This document shows positions 21,501 through 64,000 of a DNA stretch of 64,000 nucleotides, piece after piece. The stretch comes from Pseudorasbora parva (Eukaryota > Chordata > Actinopteri > Cypriniformes > Gobionidae). The notes under the pieces were generated by a model that did no database searches, was not told the origin of the DNA, and was given only the letters and a program-made list of their open reading frames with translations. Each line of letters starts with the position of its first letter. The first letter of the stretch is position 1. The DNA is taken from NCBI RefSeq assembly GCF_024679245.1, contig NC_090185.1, positions 30,430,670 through 30,494,669 of the forward strand, in the 5' to 3' direction. A program made the position numbers and the translations under genes.

Positions 21501-24500
21501 CCTTCTATTTGGCTCCTTGCTCTGTTGCCTACAATGTGAGGACCAATTCATGAAAAGTAGCCTGAAACTGAAGGAAAAGGGGGCAAGGATGTAGCCAAAA
21601 GTAAAAGTTCAAGAATCATCCACTATTCTTAATATTGAGCCATACGTGTCCTCCTCGATGTCGAAGGTCGAAGGCATCTGTTCCAAAACCAGTGGAAGGA
21701 GTATCTCAAATCTCTGCTTAAATCTCAAGAGGCAGTAGAATGCAACATAAGCAAAGATTCACCTACTTGGCACGAAATGTAGATCACAGATTTATCCAAG
21801 AAAGAATCTAGCCAAACTGAGGGTGAAACAGGATTTTGAGTTAGCGTTCTATCAGATTAAATGGGCGGCGTGTGCCATCCGCTCCAAGGGTCATCATGGG
21901 TTTGACGGCCAGAAAGGACTTCTTTGACCGAAACTAATGCTATGGAGAAGCATAGCATTTTCTGAGGCGACCTCGGCCCGTGTCACCGTAACCCTTTCCC
22001 AATTCGCTTTTAGTGTCCGTAGTGTCCAGTGACCTTTAACCCATACATATCCCTACCCCCAGGCCCCTGGGGTCTTGCCCTGCAGAAGGGTCGCGTGTGC
22101 CAAAGGCCCCAGGAGACTTGAACCCCGTTGTCATGGAAATAACCTCAGGGACACAGAACTCCCTTAGCAGTTACATAACACTCATGACCAAGCAAAATTT
22201 TGCTTGTGTTTGTCATTTTTGTCAAGTGTTTGGCTGCAAAAAATTGCTTTGTTGGAACAAACCCTGGCAAAGAAATAACACTGGACAAAGCCTCAATTAA
22301 ACTTTTTTTTACTTCTGACCTTGCTTAAAGTTTTTCCATCTCAATGCTCTTGACCAAGCAGAATTTTTGGCTGCTGCACTACCTAGATTAGGTATTTAGT
22401 GGCAGCGAAAAGCTACGAAGGAACCCTGGCAAAGGAACCAAACCAAACCAATCTTCAATTAATGATATGGCAATTAAAATTCGGTAACTTAAGAAAAGTC
22501 TATAGTAAATCAATGAAAACATTCAGTACTTTAACAAACTGCAACAGGCCTTTAGAATATTCTTGAGATTTTCCCAATGGTTTGGGATCAAACCCGGTCA
22601 AGTGTGTCAGGAAAGTACTACGAACTCCAGTGGCCCTGACGCGCCACTACTGGGATTAAAACGATTTTTCTGGGCGCTGACAACCCTGTTAGGGCACCTG
22701 ATCGCAGCGCCAAGCATGAAGCCAGAACCCCATTTACAATAGGGCCAGGGCGGGAGGAAGCAGTGGGGAGGGCTGTTGTTGTCGCAGCCCCCTAAAACCG
22801 CACGCACAGGGGCACAAAAGCTGCCGAGGGTGGGGGTGGAATGGAGGTTCAGAGGGAGGGTGAACTACGCCATCTGCCATAAAGCTGGTGCATGTGGGTA
22901 GGGGTTGAAAGGGAGGGGCCGTGCTGGTAGGGGTGTGTTAGCCCTAGATGTGTTCGTGCAAGAGATGGACTGGGTCTTCCCTCAAATTAGACACGACCCC
23001 CCGAAGTGTAAGCCGCAGGAGACGGCCAATTCCTGCCCGCTTGCCTCTGTTTGCTTAGCAGCTTGATAATTAGAGAAATTAGGGACTGTCTGGAGATTAA
23101 ACAGCAGAAGAATCACACTCCTATTATTTTTCGCTTCCCTTCCTCTGTTCTTCTCTGCTGTCCTTTCCCAGTGGCAACAGACAAAACGTGCATCAGGAAA
23201 CATATTTGATGTCAAGCGTTCATTCATATCATTGACTTGGACGTTTTTCTTGTGCACATCATAAAATATAATGAGTGTTTTGGATTTATAAAAAGACACT
23301 CCCTCCCTCACACACACACAAACACACCAAGCACAATGACCAGTGGTTCACGCTCTGTGGAAATCGGGGTGACACTTTTCTTTTAGAAAGGATAACTCTG
23401 CTTTGCACCCCTGATAAAACACTTCGGGTTATAGAATAAATGCAGTCTACAGATTTTGTAAATATTGAAGTAAATATGCCAACTGTGTTTTAAAGCATGT
23501 ACGTACTAGTAGTGTAGCAAGATCCTTGGACTTCACATACTCAAGCAATCACACTGCAAACATTCTCAAACTTAGTAAATACACATTTGCGGGGAAGATA
23601 GTGGCACATTATAGTTTGCGAGTAGCAGTGAGTTACTGCACATGGCATGCAACCATGAGCACAGGTTCACTGGGTCTGCATCACATGAACAGAAGCGAAG
23701 TCTCATCCTATTCCACTGTATTAAATGCTTCTTCGTAGCGCCATCTGGTGAAGAAAATAATACATTACAGCATTTTGATCTGATCAACCACAATAACGTT
23801 TGCACACTAATTAAATAATTAAATAATTAATGTAAATGTAATTGCACAGTAAAGACTCACCTCAAAAATACACTTTAATTTAGCGGACTGTATTATAGTA
23901 ATTTCCTCACTTTTATCTGCACCTAAAGAAAATATTATTTATATATTTTGACAGTATTATAGTCGTATATTATATGCATTCTGAAAATTATATCTCAAAA
24001 CCTACCTTAAGTAGCCACACTTTGTCCGGATTGCACCTTTGCTCGCTTGATGCTTTAGAACAGCATTAAAGAGGATTCTTTTAAACATATATTTCTATAT
24101 TATTATGTTGTTTCATTTATTTATTTAGTCATTTTAATAAATATTTTAACTTCATAGTACCCAAGAAATAGGTGGAAGTATACATTTCACATGTCTACAA
24201 AATGTATGTTTTTTTAGATCAATATTCTTAGAAATGTTCAGTCAATTGCGATCAGTTTAATTTTCTTTTGTAATTATAAATGCACTTTGATATGAAAACT
24301 ATGAAAGAAAAATGCAAAAAATAAGTAAAAATGATTTTAAATCAGCATAATACTAAATACATAATGTATAAAATTACTTAAAGCCTTTAGAGGTAATTTG
24401 ATTATTTTTATTTTTTGGGGGGACATTCAGAGACAAAAGTGTCATCTGGTGGTAGTCAAAAATATCCCACCTGCCTCAGCCCAAACCAGAACCTCTGTCA

Positions 24501-24505
24501 CAACC

Positions 24506-25105
24506 ATAGACCGTAAAAAAATATGGACGACGCGACATCATCCATTTCCGCTTGGTAGAGTTGAAGCTTTCAGAAGGCCTGCGCGGCGCTGTAGATATTT
24601 CAGGACCTGAGTTGCGCAGTAGAAAGCAGGAAGTAGAGCAGGAAGTACAGCTGCGATATCAAACACCCACCCACACTCTCACAGATGCAGAACAATTCAT
24701 TATGTTGGTGCAAAATAAACAGTTATGGAAATGTAGAAATTAAAGCTAAAGCTCCAATCTGCTCCCAAAAATCCCGAAAAAAGTCTGTTAGTGCCTCAGT
24801 GACAACTTCACTCAGAGAAGACGTTGATCTCAGCTGTCAATCATGACGTCACACCCCCCGTTTTATAGCATAAAATAACTAACTAAAACTAAACTTATTT
24901 TAAAAACCAACACTTGAAATGAAATCATCGTGATGATAACTGCCTTCAATGACATAAACTAACTTTGGGGAAAAAATATTTGGAGTGTAATTTTATTGTT
25001 TAGTTCAACTCGCGTCCATTAGAAAACACAGAGGGGCGGCAATACTGGGACCGGTCACCGGGGGGCGATCGAAGCGTGAAAGCTTCAGTTTCTGAGAGGG
25101 GTGCT
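24506..25105. repeat. Dispersed DNA-element-like repeat
   Basis: Begins CATAGACCGTAAAAAAATATGG. The complementary words (CCATTTTTTTTACAGTCTATGG) end the repeat at 53900-54424, so the two are related at least at one end. The right boundary is uncertain. Confidence 0.45.
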
Positions 25106-26129
25106 GCAGGCTTGGTCACAACATACACTGCCCTGTCTGAAGCATACACTAAATATGGTCTGATGTAATGCCCCCTGGTTACTGTCAAACTTTGCCTGAC
25201 AAGCCAGACCCACATCAAGATGTTTGATCTGGAAACTCACCATAGACAGGGCTCAATCCCAGGGGCGGGATAAACAGTTGTCTTTCAAACTCCCTCTGCA
25301 TGCGATAGAATAAAGCTACAACTAACTAGAGCAACGTGAAGCGGAGCTTGTTGATGGATTAAATTTTAACCATATCCAGTCGACAAAACTCCGAACACAT
25401 CTTCCCTTTTTAAGAACGACTTCAGTGCCGTTCTTTTCTCAGAGAATAGCTTAACTCCAAGTCTTCCAGAGTCGCGGTCAAAGCCGATTCGAAAGACCGC
25501 CGTTCGCCAGTTTCTCTGTTTACTAGTAGGCAAACACGCAAGCGCAACTCGGCCGCTATTATGTTAAGCCCCACCCACCGACTCTATACACGATGTTATT
25601 GGCCCGACCAGAGCTTGGTTTTTACAGCTCAGAAGTGTATTGAGAGTTGCTAGACGACACTCGTGGCAGATTAGATTTGCTAAGTTCTAGATCCGCTAGG
25701 GTATGTCTAGATTCTAGGCTATGTCAAACTACAACTGCAGTAACAAGGGACAGGTCTAACCTGATCCTAGATATTTTAATTTTTGATATGATAATATTTG
25801 TCGGAGATGTCCATAATGAAGAAAGCATTTTTTATGTTTTTTGTATTTAAAATGCATTCATTTCATACTACAAATTCATAACCATATTTACTTATCGCTT
25901 ATACATGTTGCTTGCCTAGAGACTTACTGATATAAATATTATATTTAAAATTTATTTGGAGTACTTCTTTATTGCACAATGCACATTTCGTAATATTTAC
26001 CCTAAAATGTATTTTAATATCACTATTAGTAAGGATAGTATGATCACTGTATAATGTACATTTTTAAATGCAAGATATTTAAAATGTAGGCCTATAATTG
26101 CAATAGTTCCATTTAAGCACATTCAAATA
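25106..26129. other. Intergenic, no gene recognised
   Basis: 25180-25670 is GC-richer than its surroundings and may be part of an old transposon. The rest is AT-rich. No supported exon. Confidence 0.4.
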
Positions 26130-26735
26130 AAGGGATAAAAAATTAAATATTTTCACCCTCAAGCCATCGTAGGTGTACAATATATTCTTCTTTCAGATGA
26201 ACACAACTGGACTTATATCAAAATATGTCTTGGCTCTTCCAACCTTTATAATGGTAGCCCAAAAAAGTGTATCCATTCATTATAAAAGTAATTCACATGG
26301 CTCCGGAAGGCCTTGTGAAGTGAATCGATGGGTTTTTGTTAAAAAAAAATATTTAAATATCCATATTTACCATGTTATAAACTAAAATGTCTAACTTCCA
26401 GCGGACTGCATTCCGTATTCAACTTACAGAAAAAAACGCAACTGCCGCAATGATGATGTAGCAAAAGCATTTTGACCTATGAGAGGCACTACACTTTCTT
26501 TGTAAGTTGAATACAGAAGGCAGTCTTGCAGGAGCTAGATATTTTACTTTATAACATGTTAAATATGGATTTTTTTTTCTTTATAAGCCAAAACGCTTTA
26601 GAATGCTTTTTTGTGCATTCTTCAAATGTTGGGCTGCCATTATAAAACTTTGATTAGCCAGGACATATTTTAATATAGTCCTGATTGTATTCATCAATAC
26701 ACCTAGGATGGTTTGAGGGTGAGTAAATTGTGGGA
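26130..26735. mobile_element. Palindromic MITE, degraded copy
   Basis: Same word order as 10357-11073 (TTTCACCCTCAAGCCAT, TTCTTCTTTCAGATGA, AATCGATGGGTTTT), with the mirror half ending TTTGAGGGTGAGTAAATTG. The terminal repeats are decayed. Confidence 0.75.
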
Positions 26736-27479
26736 TCATGTTTGATTCCAAATATTTTGAGTACAAATACAGGGTATTATATGAACTACATAAATATGTA
26801 AATATATTTGTAGTATACTTAGCATAACATAATTGTATTTCAAATACATTTTATTGAATTTATTTTTCAGGGGTGGGACCTTACTTTGGGGACTGGTTAG
26901 GCATCGGTCATACCTGCTCTTGTCCAGTAGAGGACAGAATTTACACACAGACACACACATACACACAAAAATAAATAAATAAGAATACATCAGCAGTATT
27001 AAAAGAAACAGATTCAGTATGTCCTAGATCCTGAACAACCTTTTGACAGCTTTTACTTTGAAAATTGCATTCAAATCTACGATGTCCATAGAACAGGCGC
27101 GGTTTTACAGCCAAATACCTGTAAATCTGAGCCAAACATCATTAATCTAGAACGTACAGAACCTGCCATAACATTGTCCCCAACCCATCAATCATGGGTG
27201 CTCCCGCAAGGTCAAGAAATACATAGAGAGAAAGAGAGATACGAAAGGACAAAAGAAACAGGAAATAAAAAGAAATATGTGAATTAAGAGACATTGCACT
27301 GCAAGCTCTAAAATATAAGATGAAAAAAAAAATGACACAACCCATTGAACTTGAAAAGTATTATGCAATTATTTATGACATTTCTCCTTATATGCAGTAG
27401 AACCCTATGTATAAAGTGTTCTTTATAATTGAGTCAAGAACCCTATGGTTCTTTATACAGTAGAACCTTTTGTCTAAAA

Positions 27480-27938
27480 GAACAAGCCCGACTCCTGCGT
27501 GTTCTTCAACCAGATGGAACTGGACAACTACTCTGAATTTTCTGATCTAATCTGACTTCTGACTTGTAATGCTGTCTAATTCATAATCATACACTGTTTG
27601 TTTGTTGGCCAGAGGAGAACTGCCCCCCACCCCCTCTTTTCTGCAAGTTTTTTTTCTGCATTCTGTCACCTGATGGAGTTTTGTTTCCTTGCCACCGTCG
27701 CCTTTGGCTTTTGGCTTGCTCATTTGGGGGACACTAAATATATTCAACAGTATTACTGATCCGCCCACGTTGACCCTGTATTATAGTTGAACTGAGCTGG
27801 ATGACTTTACTTTCCTCCAGAGCGACTGTACATCTGAAACAAATTCTGTTGCATTATTTTTCTGTTAACACTGAAGCAACTTTGAAACAATCTGCATTGT
27901 AAAAAGTGCTATATAAATAAAGGTGACTTGACTTGGGC
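27480..27938 (+). repeat. LINE/SINE 3'-end-like fragment
   Basis: Ends GTGCTATATAAATAAAGGTG followed by a TGACTTGACTTG tail, the typical 3' end of fish L2/CR1-type elements. No reverse-transcriptase frame is visible upstream, so this is a truncated copy or a SINE with the same tail. Confidence 0.5.
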
Positions 27939-27939
27939 T

Positions 27940-28297
27940 AAAGGGTTCATCCAAAAATGAATAATCTGTCATTAATTACTCACCATAATGTCGTTTGACA
28001 CCCGTAACACCATTCATCTTCTGAACACATATGAAGATATTTTTGTTGAAATCCGAGGCTTTCATTGACACCTATATCATTTCCTCTCTCAAGACCCATA
28101 AAGGCACTAAAGACGTTGTTACAAGTCCATCTCACTACAGTGTGGCTCTACAATCATTTTATGAAGCGACGAGAATATTTGTTTTGCTCAAAAAAATTAA
28201 ATAAATAAATAACGACTTAGTAATCGGAAGTCTTACGGGTTTCAGGGTGAGTAATTAATGACAGAAGTTCCATTTTTGGGTAAAATAACTCTTTAAG
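27940..28297. mobile_element. TTAA-family MITE (AGGGTTAGTTCACCC type)
   Basis: AAAGGGTTCATCCAAAAATGA at the left and TTTTTGGGTAAAATAACTCTTTAA at the right. The interior word CTCTCAAGACCCATAAAGGCACTAAAGACG is shared with 55654-56252. Non-coding. Confidence 0.75.
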
Positions 28298-30043
28298 AGT
28301 GTGTGATTGTAGCTTAACTAATTTACATTTTCCAAAGAAAATGTGGTGCTTCTCCTCTCAGAAATGTGCCACCACGTTGCTAGGGTCTTCTGGAAGGTTA
28401 CTAGGGCTTTCCTAAATGGTTGTTATGGGGTTTTAGGTGGTATCTTGGTGGATTCTTATATCAATAAGTTACTCCTTCAAAACGAGTCTACGTGATTTTG
28501 CATTTGCCATAACGTATTGCTAAGAAACATAATAGTTCTTCTCAACAAGCAAAATGTTTGTAGCAAATTAGGGTTAAGGGCTTGTTCAAATCCATGAGGT
28601 TTAGATACAGCCACTGTAAGTAGGCTTACTCTTTTGTTCCTTTGGCTAAATTTGACTGTGCCATGACAGTGTGATTGTTATTAATCTGTTGTCTTGTTAA
28701 AAGCTTCATATGTATGCATAACAAATTTCCCTCACCGGGACAAATGAGGTATCATCATAATCTAAATGCTTTAAAAAGTGTAAAATTGGATCAGTCCCTT
28801 TATTTGATTATTGCTGTTGTCCTAAGGCAGTTCATTCCTGTAGTTTTTCTCCCATAATTTAAGGAAGTTAAACCACAATTAAACCAGCTTTTGCTCAAGA
28901 GGATTCTTGTCTTTACGGCGATGGTTTGCAGTGCACCACATACTGTAACACCATTTAACTGCATTCTCAGACAATGCTTTCATGCAGACCACCACCTGGC
29001 TATCATCTCAAGTGCAGTGCTGAAAAGACATTACCCTTGTAGTTAAGATAACAGATCTGCCAGAGGTATTTCCATCACACTTGAGTTATCTCCTACAGTC
29101 CTGACATTATGGACTACCCACTCGTGTACCTCAACAGCCCTTACCTGAGTATTTCAAGGCTACATTTCTTAAAAGCATCGTGAGCCTATGTTGATCTTAG
29201 AACTATTGCCACCAATGGTCACTAAGATCAGAGGTGCATTAACGCATGGGCTCACACTGGGGAGGGCCCTACATGCTCCACGAAAATGATATGTTGCAAC
29301 TAATTATTTGGAAGTTTACCAGCAGTGACAATTGCATTCTAAAAAAAAACTCGCAACGGCATTTTCGGCGAAGCCCTACTGTGTGAACTAAACTGACAAC
29401 TAGTTTCATCTTCAAAAGTCTATGATTTAGTTAAATAAATGTGATCACTGCATGTCTCCAAGTAAAAAGGCTATCCCCAAATAGCCCAAATGTATGCCAA
29501 GTGATTGTTCTGATCTACTGCTGATAATGAATACTTTGTTTATTATTATTAATGACAGTGTTTATTACACGGCTCTGTGAAATACTTGATTCTGATTGGT
29601 CAATCGGGCATTCCACCGGTATGTTATTCCCAGATAACAACCGCAAAAATTGAATAACACACCACGCATCCGGGTACTACGAGTTATCTTGACCGGTGCT
29701 GCTTCTATGTTTAATGCTGGCACCATCTTGTGGCTGATTGCAGTTTGGAACTGTTTTTCTTTGCGGAAGCTTTGCGGAAGAGCTACTAAAATATTTAATC
29801 TCAAGACAATATGTGTCTAATTTATTTGAGACTAGTAGCCTTGTAATATGCGGGATAATGTTCACCCAGCCGATGGTTATCACAGAATAAACCCCTTCAG
29901 AGTGATGCAAGACCACTCTCTGTCAGTGTTTATTGTGCGATAACAACAGACAGGGTGTACATTATCCCTTACTTATCACACCTGTAATCTCACATTTCGG
30001 CCAGGAATGTTTTGAAGGAATTTTATAATTAATTATAATAATT
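28298..30043. other. Intergenic, no feature recognised
   Basis: AT-rich with no supported exon; 29570-29950 contains a moderately GC-richer unique stretch of unknown role. Confidence 0.45.
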
Positions 30044-30247
30044 AGTTACATTTATATAGCGCTTTTCTAGGCACCCAAAGCACTTTACATAGAAGGGGTC
30101 GTGATTAGGGGGCCATGATGGACTGAGGCCAATGGGCAATTGGCCAGGATTACACCCCTACTCTTTATTGAAGGACATTCCTGTGATTTTTAATAACCAC
30201 AGGACCTCAGTTTAACATCTTATCCGAAGGACGGTGCTCTTTGACAG

Positions 30248-31810
30248 TACAGGTCCTTCTCAAAAAACTAGCATATTGTGATAAAGTTCATTATTTTCCA
30301 TAATGTAATGATAAAAATTTAACTTTCATATATTTTAGATTCATTGCACACCAACTGAAATATATCAGGTCTTTTATTGTTTTAATACTGATGATTTTGG
30401 CATACAGCTCACGAAAACCTCAAAAAATCTAAAAAATTTTGCATATTTCATCCGACCAATAAAAGAAAAGTGTTTTTAATACAAAAAAACTCAACCTTCA
30501 AATAATTATGTTCAGTTATGCACTCAATACTTGGTCTGGAATCTTTTTGCAGAAATGACTGCTTCAGTGCGGCGTGGCATGGAGGCGATCAGCCTGTGGC
30601 ACTGCTGAGGTGTTATGGAGGCCCAGGATGCTTCGATAGAGGCCTTAAGCTCATCCAGAGTGTTGGGTCTTGCGTCTCAACTTTCTCTTCACAATATCCC
30701 ACAGATTCTCTATGGGGTTCAGGTCAGGAGAGTTGGCAGACCAATTGAGCACAGTAATACCATGGTCAATAAACCATTTACCAGTGGTTTTGGCACTGTG
30801 AGCAGGTGCCAGGTCGTGCTGAAAAACGAAATCTTCATCTCCATAAAGCTTTTCAGCAGATGGAAGCATGAAGTGCTCCAAAATCTCCTGATAGCGAGCT
30901 GCATTGACCCTGCCCTTGATAAAACACAGTGGCCCAACACCAGCAGCTGACATGGCACCCCAGACAATCACTGACTGTGGGTACTTGACACTGGACTTCA
31001 GGCATTTTTGCATTTCCTTCTCCCCAGTCTTCCTCCAGACTCTGGCACCTTGATTTCTGGCACCTTGATTTATGGGTTGAAATGCAAAATTTGCTTTCAT
31101 CCAAAAAAAAGTACTTTGGACCACTGAGCAACAGTCCAGTGCTGCTTCTCTGTAGCCCAAAAGTGGCTTGACCTGGGGAATGCGGCCCCTGTAGCCCATT
31201 TCCTGCACACGCCTGTGCACGGTGGCTTTGGATGTTTCTACTCCAGACTCAGTCCACTGCTTCCGCAGGTCCCCCAAGGTCTGGAATCGGTCCTTCTCCA
31301 CAATCTTCCTCAGGGTCCGGTCACCTCTTCTTGTTGTGCAGCATTTTTTGCCACACTTTTTCCTTCCCACAGACTTCCCACTGAGGTGCCTTGATACAGC
31401 ACTCTGGGAACAGCCTATTCGTTCAGAAATTTCTTTCTGTGTCTTAGCCTCTCGCTTGAGGGTGTCAATGATGGCCTTCTGGACAGCAGTCAGGTCGGCA
31501 CCCAGGCTGGGAGTTTTTAAAAGCCTCAGGAATCTTTTGCAGGTGTTTAGAGTTAATTAGTTGATTACGATGATTAGGTTAATAGCTCATTCGGAGAACC
31601 TTTTCATGATATGCTAATTTTTTGAGATAGGAATTTTTGGTTTTCATGAGCTGTATGCCAAAATCATCAGTATTAAAACAATAAAAGACCTGAAATATTT
31701 CAATTTGAGTGCAATGATTCTAAAATATATGAAAGTTAAATTTTTATCATAACATTATGGAAAATAATGAACTTTATCACAATATGCTAATTTTTTGAGA
31801 AGGACCTGTA
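30248..31810 (-). mobile_element. Tc1-like transposon, copy 2 (nested in SINE3)
   Basis: TACAGGTCCTTCTC at the left and GAGAAGGACCTGTA at the right, each starting or ending in the duplicated TA. Same family as copy 1. It keeps an extra segment near 31540-31640 containing a second TTTTTTGAGATAGGAAT block. Confidence 0.95.
30524..31500 (-). pseudogene. Tc1/mariner transposase, broken copy
   Basis: The catalytic motifs FQHDLAPAHSAK and LNPIENLWD are visible. Defects: the region that holds the start codon in copy 1 is missing (sequence jumps from the CAGGTCGGCA segment to CCCAGGCTGGG). The same gap as in copy 1 sits around 31160 (PQVKPLLG joined directly to the frame of TEKQHW). There is an in-frame duplication giving NQGARNQGAR, and a 2-bp loss near 30677 shifts the C-terminus. 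Confidence 0.92.
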
Positions 31811-32010
31811 TAGTGTCCCCATCACTAAATTGGGGTGTTAGGACCCACACAGACCACAGGGAGAGCACCCCCTGCTGGCCTCACTATCACCTCTACCAGC
31901 AACAACCTAGTTTTCCCAGTTGGTCTCCCATCCAGGTACTGACCAGGCTTATCCCTCCTTAGCTTTAGTGGGAAACCAGTCTTTGGGTACAGGGTGATAT
32001 GGCTGCTGGG

Positions 32011-32885
32011 TGATTTTCTTCTCATATTACATCTGTATAATGCCTGTAATAATGTATGGTGTTGCACTTGCTGTTTTTTTTTTTTTTTTGTGTAACTGCT
32101 ATAATTATTCTGTTCTGTAAGCGCCATCTACTGGCAAAAAGTGAATTTGCATATTCACCTATATTTGACCCATTTGTATGCAGCATTTACACAGTGTTTA
32201 CCGGTGTATCGACAAGATACATTTTGACAAATAATTGGCAAGGCCGGGGAGCTAAAATAACATTTGGGGTAGGGGGGCTACCGTAATGCTGTAGCCCAGG
32301 GGCCTCGGGTTATCATAAGTCTCCGCTGGGAAACACAGCCAAGGACAGACAATATTTTCTTGTTAAAAATCTAAAATGCTTATGTTCACTTATTCCACTC
32401 ATATTCTTGGATTGTCCTGATTAAATCAATCTTGCAAAAATGGTGGCACTATAGGGATGGTGTGTGTCATAAGGTAGCCAGCGTTGACATGTAAATAGCT
32501 AAATTGTCATCATATTCATGCATAAAATGTTCAAAGATTTTCAATATTGTCACACATTACCATAGGAGCATGTTTAGCAACACGAATGAGGCTACTTTTC
32601 CATTTTCAACGTCACCTTGTTCAAGTAGTGCAGCTGTTTGTTGATTTTCGTAATTTCGAATACGTTTCTTCACGTTTTAAATGCATTTTATAAGTATTTG
32701 TTGTTAATCACAGTTTATGTATAATCGTACTGTGCCATGAAACGTGAAATGTATCCACAGGTCTTGCTAGGTACTGAACGCGCGTTTGTTAATTCAGTAT
32801 TACTAAAAGGACCTTTGCATTATAATTTGAAAAGGCTTTTAAATAGTCTGGGACACATTAAATAAAACAAAGCCATATAAAATCA
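32011..32885. other. Intergenic, no gene recognised
   Basis: A short poly-T tract at 32072 and otherwise unique AT-rich sequence up to the tp53bp2 promoter. Confidence 0.4.
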
Positions 32886-33495
32886 GCAAACCGTGTCTTA
32901 GTTGACCGCTGAACAGCTCCTGAGGAGAAGAGGATAATGAAGTGGGCGGGAAGCGCGCGGGTGGCGCGAGGCGGAGTTTGCCATGCACGCGCCGGGGATA
33001 TTCGGAATCTCGCGCAGCGTCATCTTGGGTTGGGTTGCGTTTGTTGATCCAGCGAAAAAACTCGCTCGCACGGATATAACACGGACCTGCAATCGGCTTA
33101 GCGGACAGTAGATGATACAAGACGTTCACGGAATACCGTTATTCTTTATATGGCTAATACTGTATAGGGGTAGTGAATCGCTGCGTATACAAATGGTTCA
33201 GTGTAATCAGCGGTCTGCGGTTCCCTACATCTGAGCGATTCGCATAAGAAACTTTACTGCATTTACCGAGTTCATCTAGGGTTCATTCTGCAACAGGTTT
33301 CTATAATAAATCAACACTACAAAGTTGTCGGACAACATCAGAGACTAAAATAATGATACGTAAAAGAAGAGGATAATACGTGCACAATTTACCTGCATAT
33401 AAAACAGCAACAATAAGAGTGCTTATTGGGAGAGCAGGGGAAGGTCCTTTTTCAACAATATAAGGAATATACAATATCTGGAGGTCATTTTCAAT
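32886..33495 (+). promoter_or_regulatory. tp53bp2: tp53bp2 promoter / 5' UTR, CpG-rich
   Basis: 32930-33090 is strongly GC- and CpG-rich in an otherwise AT-rich region, with a GC box (GTGGGCGGG) and runs such as AAGCGCGCGGGTGGCGCG, typical of a TATA-less CpG-island promoter. It lies just upstream of the Met-Met-Pro start exon, so part of 33000-33495 should be 5' UTR. The start site cannot be fixed by eye. Confidence 0.65.
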
Positions 33496-63993
<30,498 letters not shown>

Positions 63994-64000
63994 GTACTGC

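Larger units (their letters stand above)
30044..32010 (-). mobile_element. SINE3-type (5S rRNA-derived) SINE, split by Tc1 copy 2
   Basis: On the minus strand the head (about 31910-32010) reads like a 5S rRNA gene's internal promoter region: AGCTAAGGAGGGATAAGCC, TGGTCAGTACCTGGATGGG, AGACCAACTGGGAAAAC. The other end (30044-30247) carries ATTTATATAGCGCTTTTCTA and AGCACTTTACATAG, a LINE-like tail. The two parts become continuous when the Tc1 element at 30248-31810 is removed. Confidence 0.85.

Noticed and set aside
31910..32010. 5S rRNA gene
   Set aside because: Only the internal-promoter-like half matches and it is diverged and linked to a LINE-like tail, so it is a SINE head, not an rRNA gene.

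Overview
The window is vertebrate nuclear DNA, almost certainly from a teleost fish and probably a cyprinid. Genes are split into short exons with GT-AG introns. The non-coding DNA is AT-rich and full of microsatellites, Tc1-like transposons, a 5S-rRNA-derived SINE3-type SINE and many short inverted-repeat elements flanked by TTAA. Two real protein genes can be assembled; almost every other open frame is a shadow, a repeat or chance.

Gene A (21-9537, minus strand) is an eight-exon gene joined here from splice sites and reading phase. It predicts about 647 residues: a basic, serine-rich N-terminus, a long predicted coiled coil, and a 370-residue last exon carrying a Pro/Lys/Ala/Ser-rich tandem repeat that ends in a basic RRSKRIAAKK C-terminus. 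I do not recognise the family. Its 6.3 kb first intron holds a 3.3 kb minisatellite (38/36 bp unit) and a dead Tc1 transposon.

9.5-33 kb is intergenic. It contains long palindromic MITEs, a hAT-like element with a LINE/SINE-type tail, a TTAA-type element, microsatellites, a LINE-tail-like fragment, and a SINE3 split by a second Tc1 copy. A 10.6 kb stretch (13.8-24.4 kb) is mostly unique sequence without a supported gene.

Gene B (33.0 kb to beyond the right edge, plus strand) is tp53bp2, encoding ASPP2 (apoptosis-stimulating protein of p53 2). Eleven coding exons are present, giving the first 455 residues: the N-terminal ubiquitin-like/RA-type domain, the coiled-coil region and the start of the proline-rich region. 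The ankyrin/SH3 C-terminus lies beyond the window. The first coding exon carries only three codons (Met-Met-Pro), next to a CpG-rich promoter, and is followed by a 13.9 kb intron. Introns are loaded with transposons: a Harbinger-like MITE, a piggyBac-like remnant, TTAA elements, and a third Tc1 element whose transposase is split by a TTAA MITE.

Nothing in the window suggests that the two genes work together. They are transcribed away from each other from starts about 23.5 kb apart. The most original items are gene A and its coding repeat, and the nested transposon insertions that show target-site duplications directly.
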